Source: Prunella strophiata
Lineage: Eukaryota; Chordata; Aves; Passeriformes; Prunellidae
Direction: 5' to 3'
NCBI GenBank assembly: GCA_036583965.1
Contig: JAZBQD010000001.1
Span: forward strand, 24,289,569 to 24,353,568
DNA length: 64,000 nucleotides
The notes beneath the pieces were generated by a model, which worked only from the letters and a program-made list of their open reading frames with translations, made no database searches and had not been told where the DNA came from. The translations under genes were made by a program, and so were the position numbers. Positions 49,268 through 62,372 of this stretch are shown piece after piece (positions within the stretch are counted from its first letter, which is position 1; each line of letters begins with the position of its first letter).

Positions 49268-50365
49268 TTGACCCAGGCTGGATGCCAGGTGCCCACCAAA
49301 GCCACTCTGTCACTGTCCTCCTCAGCTGGACAGGGGAGAGAAAATATACAGAAAAGTTTGTGGCTTGATATAAGGGCAGGGAGAGATCACTCAGCAGTGA
49401 CTGTCAGGGGCAAAATGGAATTGACTTATAGAAATTAATTGAATTTACTACCAACCAAAATCAGAGTGAGATAATGAGAAGTAAAACAAATCTTAGAAAC
49501 ACCTTCCCCCACCCCATCCTAGAACCCTTTTTGGGCTGTACCTCCTCCCCAGCCAGTGCAGGGACATTGGGAATGGGGGTTGTGGACAGTTCATCACAGA
49601 TTGCTTCTGCTGCTGCTCAGGGAGAAGAGTCCTTCCCCTGCTCCAGCATGGGGTCCCTGTCACAGGAGACACAAACTTCTCCACAGACTTCTCCAGTGTG
49701 AGTCCTTCCCATGGGCTACAGTTCTCCATGAGCTGCTCGAGTGGGTCCCCTCCCATGCAGTCCCTCAGGAACAGTCTGCTCCAGCATGGGTCCCCCATGG
49801 GGTCACAATCCCTGCCAACAAACCTGCTCCAGGGTGGGCTCCTCTCCCCACAGGTCTGCAAGTCCCTCCCAGGAACCTGCTCCAGTGTGGCCTTGCCACA
49901 GATTCACAGTGCTCTTTAGGGCATCCCATTGCTCTGGCATGGGTCCCCATGGGCTGCAGGCTGGTCCCTACTTCCCTGAGGATTTTCATGGGCTGCAGGG
50001 GGACAATCTGCCTTGCCATGGTCTGCACCATGAGCTGCAGGCAAATCTGCTCTGGCACCTGGAGCACCTCCTGCCCTCCTCCTGCCCTGACCTTGGTGTC
50101 TGCAGAGTGTTTGTCACACATTCTCAGTCCTCCCTTACCTGGCTGCAATTTTTTCTGCACAATAATTTTTTTTTCCTTCTTAAATATGCTATTACAGATG
50201 CATTACTTCAATTTCTGATTGGCCTGGCCTTGGCCAGTGGTGGGTCTGTCTTGGAGTTGGCTGACTTTGGCTCTATTGGACATGGGGGAAGCTTCCAGCA
50301 GCTGCTCCCTTAAGCCACTCCTGTCCCCTCCCTGCTACCAGAACTTTGCTACACAGACACAATGC
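49268..50365 (+). mobile_element. LTR-type endogenous retrovirus repeat, copy A
   Basis: This 1.1-kb GC-rich repeat starts TTGACCCAGG and ends near CTACACAGACACAATGC. It matches copy B at 51795-52556 in the opposite direction over both ends. The interior carries a degenerate array of CTGCTCCAGCATGGG-like units (49640-49960). No gag, pol or env coding sequence is visible. The 220- and 190-codon frames inside are repeat-derived. I recognise the style as an avian LTR family but cannot name it with confidence. Confidence 0.65.
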
Positions 50366-51794
50366 AATATGTGATTCTCAATGTCACAAAATTTCACAAG
50401 AAATAATTTCACATTAAAAACAGCAATGAAGAGCTGTGCTTTCTATGGGTTTGCTCTGGTAGGAATGCATGTCCACTTAGCACCCATATACAGGCAGATT
50501 AGATAAAGAAAGTAGAGTAAAGAAATAAACAATAAAATGAGCATTTGTCTGTAGCACTGTTTCTTTAACAACATCCACAAGCATTTTAATTAAACCATGT
50601 TCTGCTCTGAATTATGTCCTACTGCTGTTACTTGTGTTCTGAATATATGTCAGCCCTGCAGTATGTTATTTATTGGTAGTGCAGCAATCCTTACAGATTT
50701 CCAGTTGCTGTACATACACAGTGCCCTGGAGTGTTTAAAGTCAGTGGAGGAGTTGTGGCATTCTGTGAGCCTTGAAAATCCTAGAACTGACTCAAAATCT
50801 GTTAGTGACTGATTCACTGCTCCTGCTTCTTAAACCAGGCTGCACAGGAGGATAACTGCAAAGGCCATCTTTAGCCTAAGGAGTTTATTTGCCTTAGGAT
50901 CTTTCTGCAGTCAGTGGAGAGTAGAAAAATCCTCATCTGTGTCTCAAAGGGAGTTCATTGTAGGTGCTCAGAGTTGCTCCAGAGGAAATGCTTCCTCTTG
51001 ATTCTACAGGAAGCAGGGGGAGAAAACCCTTCTGAGGCTAAATTTAGTCTTTGTGAATTCCCTCTAAATTGCTCCTATGTGTGTTTGCAAGAGCCATCTT
51101 TGACAACCTGCGCTATATTCTGGAGTGAGCAATGAGAACAGCAAACAAATTTGGCAAAACTCTCTCTCCAGGGCTAACACAAGCTCCTCAGCTCTATCTC
51201 CAAGGTTCAGGGGGCTTAGTCTCCACATGCTGACAGGGACAGGGCTGCCTGCAAAGCAGAACAAGAGCTCATTTATCCAGGCACAGCTGTTGCCTGCTGA
51301 CAGAGGTCCGACAGTGGCTCCTGTGTGATAGAATGTGGGTCTATGTTCAGACTTGTCCTGTCACTGCTTATCTGAGACCTGCTGAACTCACATCAAATGC
51401 TCATCATTTGTAAATTCTTTTTCTCAAATTTCCTCTATTTCTTCCATGATAACTGCTAACCTGATATCTTACATTAGTTTTTAAAATCAAATTTACTAGG
51501 GTTATTTCTCTAATTTTTCTTTTTAATACCAGTATTTTTCTTCTTGATTCTCTCTGTTCTTATTTTATCCATTTTCAGTCTAACCTCACCTGCTCCCATC
51601 TGTCTGAGAGCCAGCTTCTGATTAATGTATCTCCACATAAATTCAATTTAGCCATTGACAGTACATTTTTGGGGTTGATCACATGACATCCACCTGGTTA
51701 TTTCTGGGATAAGGAGGGAAAATGAGGTAGAAAGTAGCAAAATAAATTGCTTTCTGTGTTGAAGCAGTTGATTTTAATAAAAAAAAATGAAATT
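50366..51794. other. spacer between the inverted LTR copies
   Basis: 1.4 kb without a recognisable gene. It does not visibly encode retroviral proteins, so the two copies look like separate insertions, not one provirus. Confidence 0.6.
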
Positions 51795-52556
51795 TTACTC
51801 GGTTTGTGTGGCAATTTTTGTTGCTACAGGGAGAAGCTGCTGAAGTTTCCCCCAGGTGGGATGAAGTCCATGCCAGCCAGCTCCAAGGTGGACCCACCCA
51901 CACTAGTGGAAGCACCTCTGGGATAACAGATGTAAGAAGAGGGAAAGGACACTGTGAAAGAGCAATCAGAAGAGAGGAAGAGAATATGTGAGAGAAACAA
52001 CCCAGCAGACACCAAGGTCAGTGGAAAAGGAGGGGAAGGAAATGCTCCAGGCTCTGGAGCTGAGATTCCCCTGCAGCCTGTGGGGAGGAGTCATGTTGCA
52101 TAAGTTCTAGAGGAACTGCCTTCCATGGGACAGACCCCATGCTGGAGCAAGGGAAGAGTGTGAGCAGTCCTCCCTTGAGAAGGAAGGGGCAGCAGAGAAG
52201 TGTGATGAACTGACCAAACCCCAGATTCCTCATCCCCCCCATGCCACTGGTTGGGGAGAAGATAGAGACAATCAGGAGTGAAGATGGGGAAGAAAGGAGA
52301 GGTGGGGGGCAGGTGTTTTAAGATTTAGTTTTTATTTCCCATTATCCTACTCTGATTTGATTGGTAATATATTAAGCTGATTTCCCCTAGATGAGTGCAT
52401 TTTGCCCATGACAGTGATTGCTGAGTGATCTCTCCCTGCCCTGATTTTGGCCCACAAGCCTTTCATTACATTTTCTCTCCCTTACCCAGCTGAGAAGGGC
52501 AGTGACAGAGCAGCTTTGGTGGGCACCTGGTACCCAGCCTTGGTACCTGGGTCAAC
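51795..52556 (-). mobile_element. LTR-type endogenous retrovirus repeat, copy B (inverted)
   Basis: Read on the - strand this begins TTGACCCAGGTACC and shares GGCAGGGAGAGATCACTCAG and other long blocks with copy A. It ends near GCCACACAAACC. It is about 330 bases shorter and has only one CTCCAGCATGGGG unit where copy A has about seven. No retroviral proteins are encoded. Confidence 0.65.
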
Positions 52557-55500
52557 CCACCACATAAATTTTCTGGTCTCTTGACCTTAGCAAGCTACTT
52601 ACAGTAGCTGCCAGTTGACAAGAAGAAAGTTGTCTGTGTGGATTTTATCAACCTTATAACATATTGCCTGTCATGCTGTGGAAGTATGACTTTGTACACA
52701 TAAGTGACAGTAAAGTTTTCCAATACCATATTGATTACAGCAACAGAAGGGTATGAGATGCAGTTATACAGTTTATACCTTAAATACCAATCTAGATTAG
52801 CCCTACTATTTTGTGTGGGCAATAGCTAGACTACTGCAATTTAATTTCTTGCATTTTTAAAACAGTCATTACATTTTAAAACATATTTTAATGCTATAGC
52901 TCCATCAAATTAATTTAGAGGTTGCACCAGTTTAATTATACACACTCCTACAGCAGTACAGCTACAGTTCACAAAAACTAAGGACAACCTTCCCCCTTAA
53001 TTTCTGTGTACCACCAAACTGCTCCTGCCAGGAATGAATTAGACCTGGTATTAAGGCAGTACTGAACCCTGTGTGTGTTTTTGGAGGAGAGCCAAATGTT
53101 CATGTATACTAAAATCTCTAGAAACATATTACTACATATGTGTTTGCATTCATAAAATTTATCAAGCAAAGATATTCAGAAAAGAAAGATATGACATGGA
53201 GTCAGCCTAAGGAGAGATTTAAAATGGAAATATTTTATCACTAACCAATGATTATTTTCATTTGTCTAATAGTGCAATAGAAATGAGTGCCAAATTCCCC
53301 ATTCTCTGCAGCCAGTTGGAGGCCTGAGGAAAAAAAAGCTCCATTGCTACTTTTTTATTGTTCTTTTTTGAAGCTGAGTATTATATCACCATAAACTAGG
53401 TGAAACAAATGAGGTATAAATCAAGCTAAATTCAAGGATTAATGAGATTAGCATCTATCAGATCCATAGGCTACCCATAAACTGACCACTAAGTCTTATG
53501 CCCTCAGGAGTTAATTACACAGCTATTACAACACTGAAAATACACATGATTGCCTCTACCTGAATTGCAAACAAACCTTCCCACTTCTAGCACAGGAGCA
53601 GTGATGTCTGGCAAAAATGTGGCAGCAAATAATTCAGAGACAAATGACAGAAAAGTACTCCACAATGTCTTCAGGGTGTCCTCCCATGCTTAGGAGGCAT
53701 GAGGGATGCTCAAATAAGACAAAAATTGGGAAGCCCAGCTGTCAAAGCAGAGGTTGATCCCTCCCACTCCTCTCACCAGAGAGTTCAAAATTGCCTTTAT
53801 AATTAACACTTATAGAAAATGATTAAAAAGTGTGCAGTGATTGTGAAGGCTAAGGTGGGGACACCCAAGCTCTCTGGGTCTGGATTCTGTTTTGGTGCAG
53901 TGCTTCTGCAGTTGAAATGGTGCCATGCAGCCCTTTTGGGAGCAGTTGCTGTCAGGGAGCATTATGAACTCACAGTCAGTCTGGACAAGGATGCTCATTC
54001 CCAAATGTGGCTGTTTGGCTGCAGAAGGCAAATGCTGGGAGTTAACAGGAGTGGCAATAAAGAAACAGGAACAAGCAGTGGGGTTAGACCACAGTCCCTT
54101 TGGGGGTTTGAGCACTCATTAAAATTACTGCCTGACAGCACTGTCTAAATGGAAATATTATGCAAATGGTGAATTCATCCTGGAGTAAAATCTCCTTCCT
54201 GTATCTTGCTGGCAAAAACACTTTCCAGACCTGAAATAGATCATGCAACCAGCTTTAGAGAGAACATGTCTTATCCTTATTTTCTCGTTTTGGATTTCTC
54301 CACCCTCTCAAGGGATGGTAGTCTGAACTTCTTATACTGTCAAACTCCCACTGACCTCAACAGAAAACAGCTCATCTCAAAACACAGCTGAGCAGAACAG
54401 CTAGCTGCCTTTGCTTGAGCCAGCTGTTCCCAAACCAAGGTTGCAATACCTCATGCAGCTGCAAGGCAGGCAGTGAGAGCAGGGTCAGTTCTCCAGCCTA
54501 TTATGTGGTGCTTCCACAGACTGTGGGAGCAAAAGCTTTGCTACAACAATGATCATGGGTATCTTCTTTCACTGCTTTAAAGTTGTTTTCCTCTCTTCCT
54601 CCCCCTCAACTACTCATGGAGTCTTATTACTACTTGATCCAGCTGAACCCTAAGGCAAAGTTTTCAGCACTGGGCACACTCCTGCAGAGAGAGTTTTGTA
54701 TGAATTATAAAGTCAGGGCATTCAAATACTACATCAATTCACTTCCCACAGGCTGTCTTCATGAATGCTTATTCATCTTGAAATGATGGTACTCTAAGAA
54801 GTCACTTAAGCTCTTAAGCTTTCCTGATCTCATGTCACAACTTCAAGAACAATCAAAAGGAAGAACGCTTGGAAAAGCATAAAAACAAAACCCATAGTAA
54901 GAAAAATTTGTTGCTGCAACTTCTGCTAAATGAAGAGATCACTCCCTGCACAGTTATAGCATAACATGTGCTGCTGTATAGCTCATAACAAAGTTTGATT
55001 CAATCATTTCTGTCACCAAAATATTATTGCTGTGGTGTCCTCTTTCTTTTGAGACATAGACAGACATAAGGGCCCCTGTGCACACACCTGTCACCCTGAT
55101 TTTTTTAAGTTTTTCTAAAGCCTTCTGATGTTTGCATTTTTGTACAGAACTTTCTCACACAGTTTATGTAAATAACTTATTGTTTACACTTCTTTTATGG
55201 AGGATGAGAAACTTTATGGACTGTTGGGTTGTCCAGTGGCACTGAGGAAGTGGCACTGTCACCCTCCAATGACACTGGCACTTCAGAGATCTATAAATTG
55301 GAGTCAGAAATGAATGAAGCTCTCTTTTTGTCTTGGAAAGAGCTACTGTCTGTGTCGTGTTATTTCCTACAGTGACACACACCCTTCTAGAGACTGTAAA
55401 GGAGAAGCAAGGAGATGTTCCTCCTGCTTTATTGGGGGAGGGCTGGTGGTTATTTCTGACAATCGGATTTTCATTCTGCCAGAGACACTTTAAAAATTAT

Positions 55501-56288
55501 TTTTTGTGGTCACTACATGTAGCAGTGTTGGTAGTCTTTAAAAAGCACTCTTGTGTTTCAAAGATAACATTATCACACAAACACTGGCTGTTCACTTCCA
55601 CAAAGGCTGAGCAACACATTTCTTAGTGCCTTAAATCATGTCTTCCAGTCCTGCTGGAGATCAGAGGGGCTGGCACAGGGGAGCAACTAAGTGCAAGTCA
55701 CTTGTAATGTTCTACCTGCTAACTAACGAGCAGACAAGCCCTGGCAGGCTGGCTGGAGCTGCAGGCACACAGCACTTGCTCTAGCTCATTTCAGAAGGGT
55801 AGCACTGCTTTCCTCTCTCTCGTGCCCTGTGCCACATGCCAGCCAGCAAACAGGAGCAGGGGAGCAGCTGACCACTCCTGCTGCCAAGGACTGTGTGCAC
55901 ACTGTGACAGCCCCGTGCTCGCCAGCACTTCTAAAGGCAACGAGAAGCCAGTGTTCCTCCCGAGCCTTGGGAGAGGGCAGGGAAGGGAGGGGGAAGAACT
56001 CCCCCCATGCTCTTTATCCTGGCCTGGGAGCTAAGCAGAGGAAGCCAGATTTAGGAAAGCCTGTGAATGTTTGTCAGTGGAAGCACCTCTGGGATAGGTT
56101 GTCCCCTTCCACACAACACAGCAATTGAGGGAGTGCTTGTCAGGGCCATGGCACCAAGTCTCCATGCAGAGTTCACACAGTCTGGGAAAGCACAGGAACC
56201 CCCCTGCATCCTGATGCTGTTCCTTCCCTTCCTAGGGCACAGCTCAGAGCCTGGGACAGACAAAGAAGTAAACACAGGGCAGAGATGC
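52557..56288. other. intergenic region
   Basis: No gene was recognised. A segment at about 53380-53560 has several ATTA and TAAT motifs and looks like candidate conserved noncoding DNA, unverified. A short repeat of GTGGCACTG-like words lies near 55240-55280. Confidence 0.65.
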
Positions 56289-56380
56289 TCTCACAGAGTC
56301 ACAGGAAAATGCTGAGCTGGCAGGGATTCACAAGGATCATCAAGTCAACTCCTGGCTCTGCACAGGACTAGTCCCACTCT
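56289..56380 (-). mobile_element. CR1 LINE fragment, 5'-truncated
   Basis: TCACAGAGTCACAGGAAAAT followed by GCTGAGCTGGCAGGGA, ACAAGGATCATCAAGT and CTCCTGGCTCTGCACAGGA is the reverse complement of the 3' end of avian CR1 elements. The element therefore lies on the - strand with its 3' end at the left. About 90 bases remain. Confidence 0.85.
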
Positions 56381-59300
56381 TAAAGCCACTTTGCCCTTTT
56401 TTTGTCTTCCTAAAGTGCTTTCTCCTACTTCACTAAGCTTACCAGTGGTTCTCAGGGAAAAGAAAAAAAAAAAGGAAAAGGCACAATAGGCAAATAAAAT
56501 GTGCCATTTCCAGACACCAGCCAGGAAATGGTAGTGATGCTCCTCTCCTGTCCCTGACCAGGGACATACAGAGAAACTCTAACTCTGAGGAGTCAGGAGA
56601 CATCTTGCCAAGTACATCCTGACTGAGTGTCCCCTCCCCATGCTGCCATAGCACTGGCTCTGCAGGATAACTGCAGCAAGAGGCTGGTGGAAGACAGTGG
56701 ACTTCACATATTTCCATTGTTCAGAGGACAGTTTATCAATTGTTTGAGGACCTGTCCAGGTCAAGTTTTGTTCTATTTTCAGAGCTGTGTAATGACTGTT
56801 GATGACATCTGCCCATGACTGGCAGCACACATTGATGAGTGCTGTAAATGACCAGTTTCCATTTGTACAGCCACGTGTCTCCTTTCTGCTCCAGGCTGCT
56901 GATAAAGATCCACTGGTGGTAGCTACTGTTTAATATGGTAAATGATTTTGGAGATTACAGTCTTCTCTTGTGTAATCTTCTTATGTAAGGACTGAGAAAG
57001 AAAACATGTGAAGTGCAGAATTTGAACACCAAAGCAGCAGTGGATCTGATACTCAACATCTTAAAAATTTTTTTCTGACTATTCCAAGCTAATAAAAAGC
57101 CAACAGAAATAAAGTTCACCCTCATATATACAAGAAACTTAAATAAGAGCTGCACCTCACCATAGAATCTTGTGTGCTAATTCACTACATGGTACTTAGC
57201 TAATCTGATGTTCAGTGAATAATATGGGAGGTAACTAAGCAAGTCAATTTTTATCCAAGTAAAAACTAAACAAAACTGAACAAAAAGTTGCAAAAACTGG
57301 AGCTTAGAGGGTGTGAATGGGTTGTTCCTAGGATAGGTTAGGCTGGGGAAAAACACATTGCTCTTCCTAATCAGCTACCTCATGGTGAAACACACATTTT
57401 GAGACTTTTTGCATGCTGATTTACTGGTTTCAAGCCATGATATTCCATTTGGCCTCCTCATGTGCAGCATCAGCAGCTCCTGCTTGTAGCTCCTTTTGCT
57501 CATTTCTCATAACTTATGCTTGTAGTAAAAGACGAAGGGACTGGCTTAAAAGGTTTAAAATCTTGGTGGCAGAGAGTGAGGAATGTAAAAACAAAACAAG
57601 ATAAAGAGAATGGAAAAAAGTAAAAGTAGCAGAACGGGTGGAAAATGCTGAGAGGCTCTTTTGTCCTTTTCATTCCTATTGATTACTGTCTGCTCTGCTC
57701 CTTTCTTTATCTTTCTTTGCTGTATCATGTGTCATGCTGCAAGCTTTGAGAACACTGTGCTCAGATACAATGGCAAAGAGCCAACACATGCAAGACCTGA
57801 AAATACCAAAGAGATCAACAATGTTCACAGGTGGAAGCTGTTTGCAGTAATGTGAGAAATTTCATGTCTATGGAAAAAAGGTCACAATTCAGGAGAGGGC
57901 CTGCCCTGTCTTTACTTCTGAGCATGAGGTACAGAGGGCTCACGGATTTACAGAACTCAGTAGGAGAAGGAAGTTTTCCATTGCTTTTAGATGAGAGTTG
58001 TACAAGTTCTTAAGAGAGCTGAGAAAATACTGGAAAAACTCTACACCAGCATTTACTCAAACTTTTTAATGGATTCAGTTTAGCTCTGTTTGTCCTTCAT
58101 ATACATTCTAATGAACAAATATGCTGGTGATGAGACTCATAGACAGTGCAATCATTATGCAGATTATTCAGTGAAGGATTTGGAATAATGCATTGGTAAA
58201 GACTGGATTCCTAAAAGACAGAGGCAACCTAATGAAATTTCACCTCTTCTCTGTTGATGCACTTGATAGAAACAAAAGGCCTTATCCAGAGATGTTTTTG
58301 TCCTATTCTAAAAGCTGTAATTCTGAAATTATTTAATATTAATATGTTTTTTCCTGCTGGACCTGATCAGCCTCTCAAATGGAAAACACAGCCTAAACAT
58401 GCATATTTTATCAAAAACTTTTCATTTTTCTTTCCTGTTTGCATTTTTTTTCTTAAAATGCAAAGTCTTGGTTGATGTACATTTTCTTGGCAGTAAGATC
58501 AAGACTGAACTCAAGGAAAAAGTTGTTAAAGCTCCTAACAGTGGCTTTGCAATGAAAAAACACAGACATAACAAATCCAAATGCCCTACATGCAGCCATC
58601 TTCTCTTATAGCCTGTAGAATGGCTCCAGTAGAGAGAACATCCAAAGAGAGAGTAAGGAGGAAGAAAACCCAGACTAGGGAAAAATCTATTGCATGTTCT
58701 TGTTTCATGGTGGAAACAGAGCAATGACCCTATTGGTAATCTCTAGGTCCCAGTCAGTTTAGAAAATGAGAGTTTCCTGTGTTTGTTGCTGAATGAGAGC
58801 AGTAGATGAGAGCAGCCCTGTGACCACTGTGGCTGATGGCACAAGTCCTGCTGAGCTCTGTCCCTGCTGCTCTGTGCTGCTGCTGCTGCACACACCGGTG
58901 CTGCAAATCTCCATGCTTTGCTGGGCTCTGCCACCCAGTGAATCTGCTCTCACAGCTGCTACACTGGCATCCAAGTTCATCATTCTTTAAACAGACTCCT
59001 CAAGATAGCTCTGGAGAGCTGGTAACTAAATCATAGTGTAACATGCTTATCTGGAATTTCTAAAAGAAGTGTTCTTTGTGAGGCAGACAATGATAGCAAA
59101 AACAAAACCAAAGCCAAAATCCCCAATGATTTAAAACTATTTTGCTCTCATCAGACAGAAACAGAGCCAGGGGAATTTCAAGAAGCTAACTTTTTGCTCA
59201 AATCTATCTTTTTTATTAACAATTTTCTATAAACTACCTCTGCAATTTTCATAAGGTTCTTCCAGTGCTCCTCCTCCTTCCAGCTGCTGTGTTGTTTTCC

Positions 59301-60216
59301 ATCCTAAGCAGTAAGTTGGCTGTCTGGCTCTTTTCATTCATTGTGACATTAGGTACTTAAGCCTAAGGCACCAACAGCTCTCAAAAGGTTGTGCAGGGTG
59401 GCAATGCTTTGATTCAGAAGACAAAATGCATCCAGGCACACAACTCTAAGTTTCACTTATTTCTTGACCTGTGCTGACAATGTGCACTCTTTTTTTCTCC
59501 ACTCCTAGGAAGGAGACATTCAGTCATCCAAATATTTGTTTTGGACACAAATACAGCTTAGTTGCAAAAACCACTGAATGTATATGAACTGCAGACCTTA
59601 TAAATAACTGCTGTGTTCTGTGTGTGATTGATTGCCTCCAGGAGGGCTCCTCAGATGGAGCTGAGCTGTTTGTGTTGGAGGCAGTGGCTGCAGACCAGTG
59701 TCATTTGGTGGTCACCAGATAGCTGAGCTTTCTTAGTGCTCCTATCTACATGCCCCAGCATACACTATTATTTAAAAGTCACTAATACTGCATACTAGAA
59801 TCCTGAAGGAAGATTTTTTGTGTGGTTCTGCAAAGGTTTTGCTTTTCCTTTTGCACTGAGGTCATAGTTCTACTTCTCCTCTCAACCTTCTTTTGCCAAG
59901 CTGCCTTTTTAATTCATTCACCTAATAACATAGCATACACAATAGAATTATTCTTTATTTATATATAACCTAAATATTTTCCAAGTAACAGAGGGTAAGG
60001 AAAACTGTAAGGATGAATCTCTTATGAAGTCACCTAAGACAGAGATTATATTCTTTCTTCCCAGCGTGACAGCACAAAGGAAGTTCACTGACTCCAACAC
60101 AGGAGATGAACCAGAGACATTCAGCTCAAATACACTCAGTGGATAAGCAAAAAAGGATTTTCACAGAAAAATATTCTAAAAATAGATCTGGAATTTGATG
60201 GCACTGTATTTCAACA

Positions 60217-60256
60217 ATAATGGTGATAATAATAATAATGACACCAACTACTACTA
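60217..60256. repeat. trinucleotide-rich patch (ATA/ACT)
   Basis: ATAATGGTGATAATAATAATAA-type sequence runs into CTACTACTACT. It is an imperfect microsatellite. Confidence 0.8.
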
Positions 60257-62348
60257 CTTTATACCTGTTATGACACCATCTCAAGTAGTTAAAAATAATA
60301 TGCCCTGAAGCTATAAACAAATAATTTGGCAATTATCTGGAGGAAGGCTTTCAGTGCAGCAAACTCAGAATAAATTCAAGGAATGAAGTTATGAGAGAGT
60401 CTGAGCAGCAGAAGCCCTTCTGCTTTAAGAGATGCACATGCTGATGTCTATTTCTATGTCCCTAAAATAACATGACACCAAAACACAGATTGGGTCAGAA
60501 GGGAATGTTGGCAAACACCATCACAACACAGAGATCCTCCAGGGCTCCACTTTAGAATAAATAGTTCCAGGCAGCCATGAGTACCCGATGGGAACTGCTG
60601 AAAGGATTAATTGTGCCCTGCTCAGGTTTCATCTCTCCAGTAAATGTCCTACTGAGAGTAATAAAATACTGGATAACAGTAGATTACAACATCAGGAGTT
60701 CTGAAAGCATTCAAAAAGTGACACTCCAGAAGAAGCCCTCTTGACTCTATACCCAAACTCCAGACAAGAATGGTGGCATTTTGGAAAGATGTTGGTACAT
60801 GATTTAGATGTATTCTTGTATTGTGTTTCTATTTCAAAATATTTGAAATGACCATTAAGTTCTGAAAGAATAGACATAAAAAGCTGAAGGTTTTTTCCTC
60901 ACATTTCTATGATTAGTAAACTACAGTATGATTTTTACATGCTTCCTATTCATCACAAGTCAAAGGGATATAAAATCCCTTAGGAACATGGAAAAATTTC
61001 TGTGCAATCACAGAAATGGTATGCTCCAAATTAGGTTGGTTTATTTGGTTGTTAAATGTGAGAAATATAACTCCATTAGAAAATTGTATCAACATCCTTA
61101 GGAGTAAAACGGGACACAAATTTAAGTTTTGAATACACCCTTGCAGCATGTTTTGGAGGCAAACAGGCAGAGACTATCTTAGATCTGACATAAATACTTC
61201 TGAAGATGAAAACTTATTAGAAATGATCATCATCTCCAATTCTGTGCACTCATGAGGGAAATGCAGTTCCCATGCTTTGTCTTGTTAGTGAACAGACCAT
61301 CATGGGCTGGAACAGCACAGTCCATGAGCAGAAGGACAATAACCTTGTGTGCAGTTTAGGTACAAATACTGATTATGGAAGTCACCTTATCTTGTTGCAA
61401 AGAAGCCCCATGGCTGGAGGAGCCTTCTGTAGCTGTGTGTCTCTGTAGTGCCCTAACCAATGTGTCCTCCAGCAGCCACTGCAGGGACCCATCCCCTTGG
61501 GCAGCATGGGATGGATGACCTGGGCAGCTGCAGGAAGACCTGCTCCACTACAACTGAAACAATGGCTGTCTGCTGAATGTTCTGTGTACAAGTGCTCATT
61601 TTAATTAAGGTTTAATCTCCTCAATCTCTACACTAATCCTTGGTTCTCTGTAATAATACTCCCACAGAGGACTCCAGGGTATTTTCTGGCACCAAACAAG
61701 TCTTAGCTGCTGGGTTTGTTCTGGTTTTGCAGACTCCTATGTATCCATCTTATTTTATATTCTGAGAAATATGTGAGGCAGAAAGAAATATCACTGTTTG
61801 AGCATTAATTGGATGATAATGGCAATTTATGGATTCGAGGAGGAGAAAAGGTGCCACTAGAGTGTGTAAAGTGGGCAGCTGGCACAGTAGCTTTTGCCAA
61901 CATTTGTGTCAACGTGGGAGTACAGCAATATGGTAGCTGTTAGCATTGCACTCAATAGATATCTCCCCATATGTGAAGATGTGACTAGCCTTTTGGAGGA
62001 GGAAGATGAGTATTCTCTGTATCTGTGGCAGGATTTTAAGTGTAATCCCAACAAATCTCAGCAGGCCTTCATGTGTGCTTAAATATTGCACACATGAAAT
62101 TGCTTTATTGAAATGTAGTGTATAGGGAAGCAGTGAAATAAAAATGAAATAATTCACACATTGAATTATCTGGAGAAAAACAGTGTAATACTGAACATGA
62201 CACTTTTTCTCAGCTGATTCAAGCCTTAAGGAAAAGTACACAGGCCTGTTGTCCAGTGCATGTGACTATTTTTGTTACTAAGTGACTTGGATTCTGTATT
62301 ATGTATTTGTGCATCCACAAAGGCACTTAAGTTATTTGCAGCTTTTTT

Positions 62349-62372
62349 GTTGTTGTTGTTGTTGTTGCTGTT
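62349..62372. repeat. (GTT)n microsatellite
   Basis: Seven to eight GTT units with one GCT interruption near the right end. Confidence 0.92.

Noticed and set aside
49556..50313. 220- and 190-codon + strand frames
   Set aside because: They lie inside LTR copy A and reflect its tandem CTCCAGCATGGG units. Their sequence does not resemble retroviral proteins.
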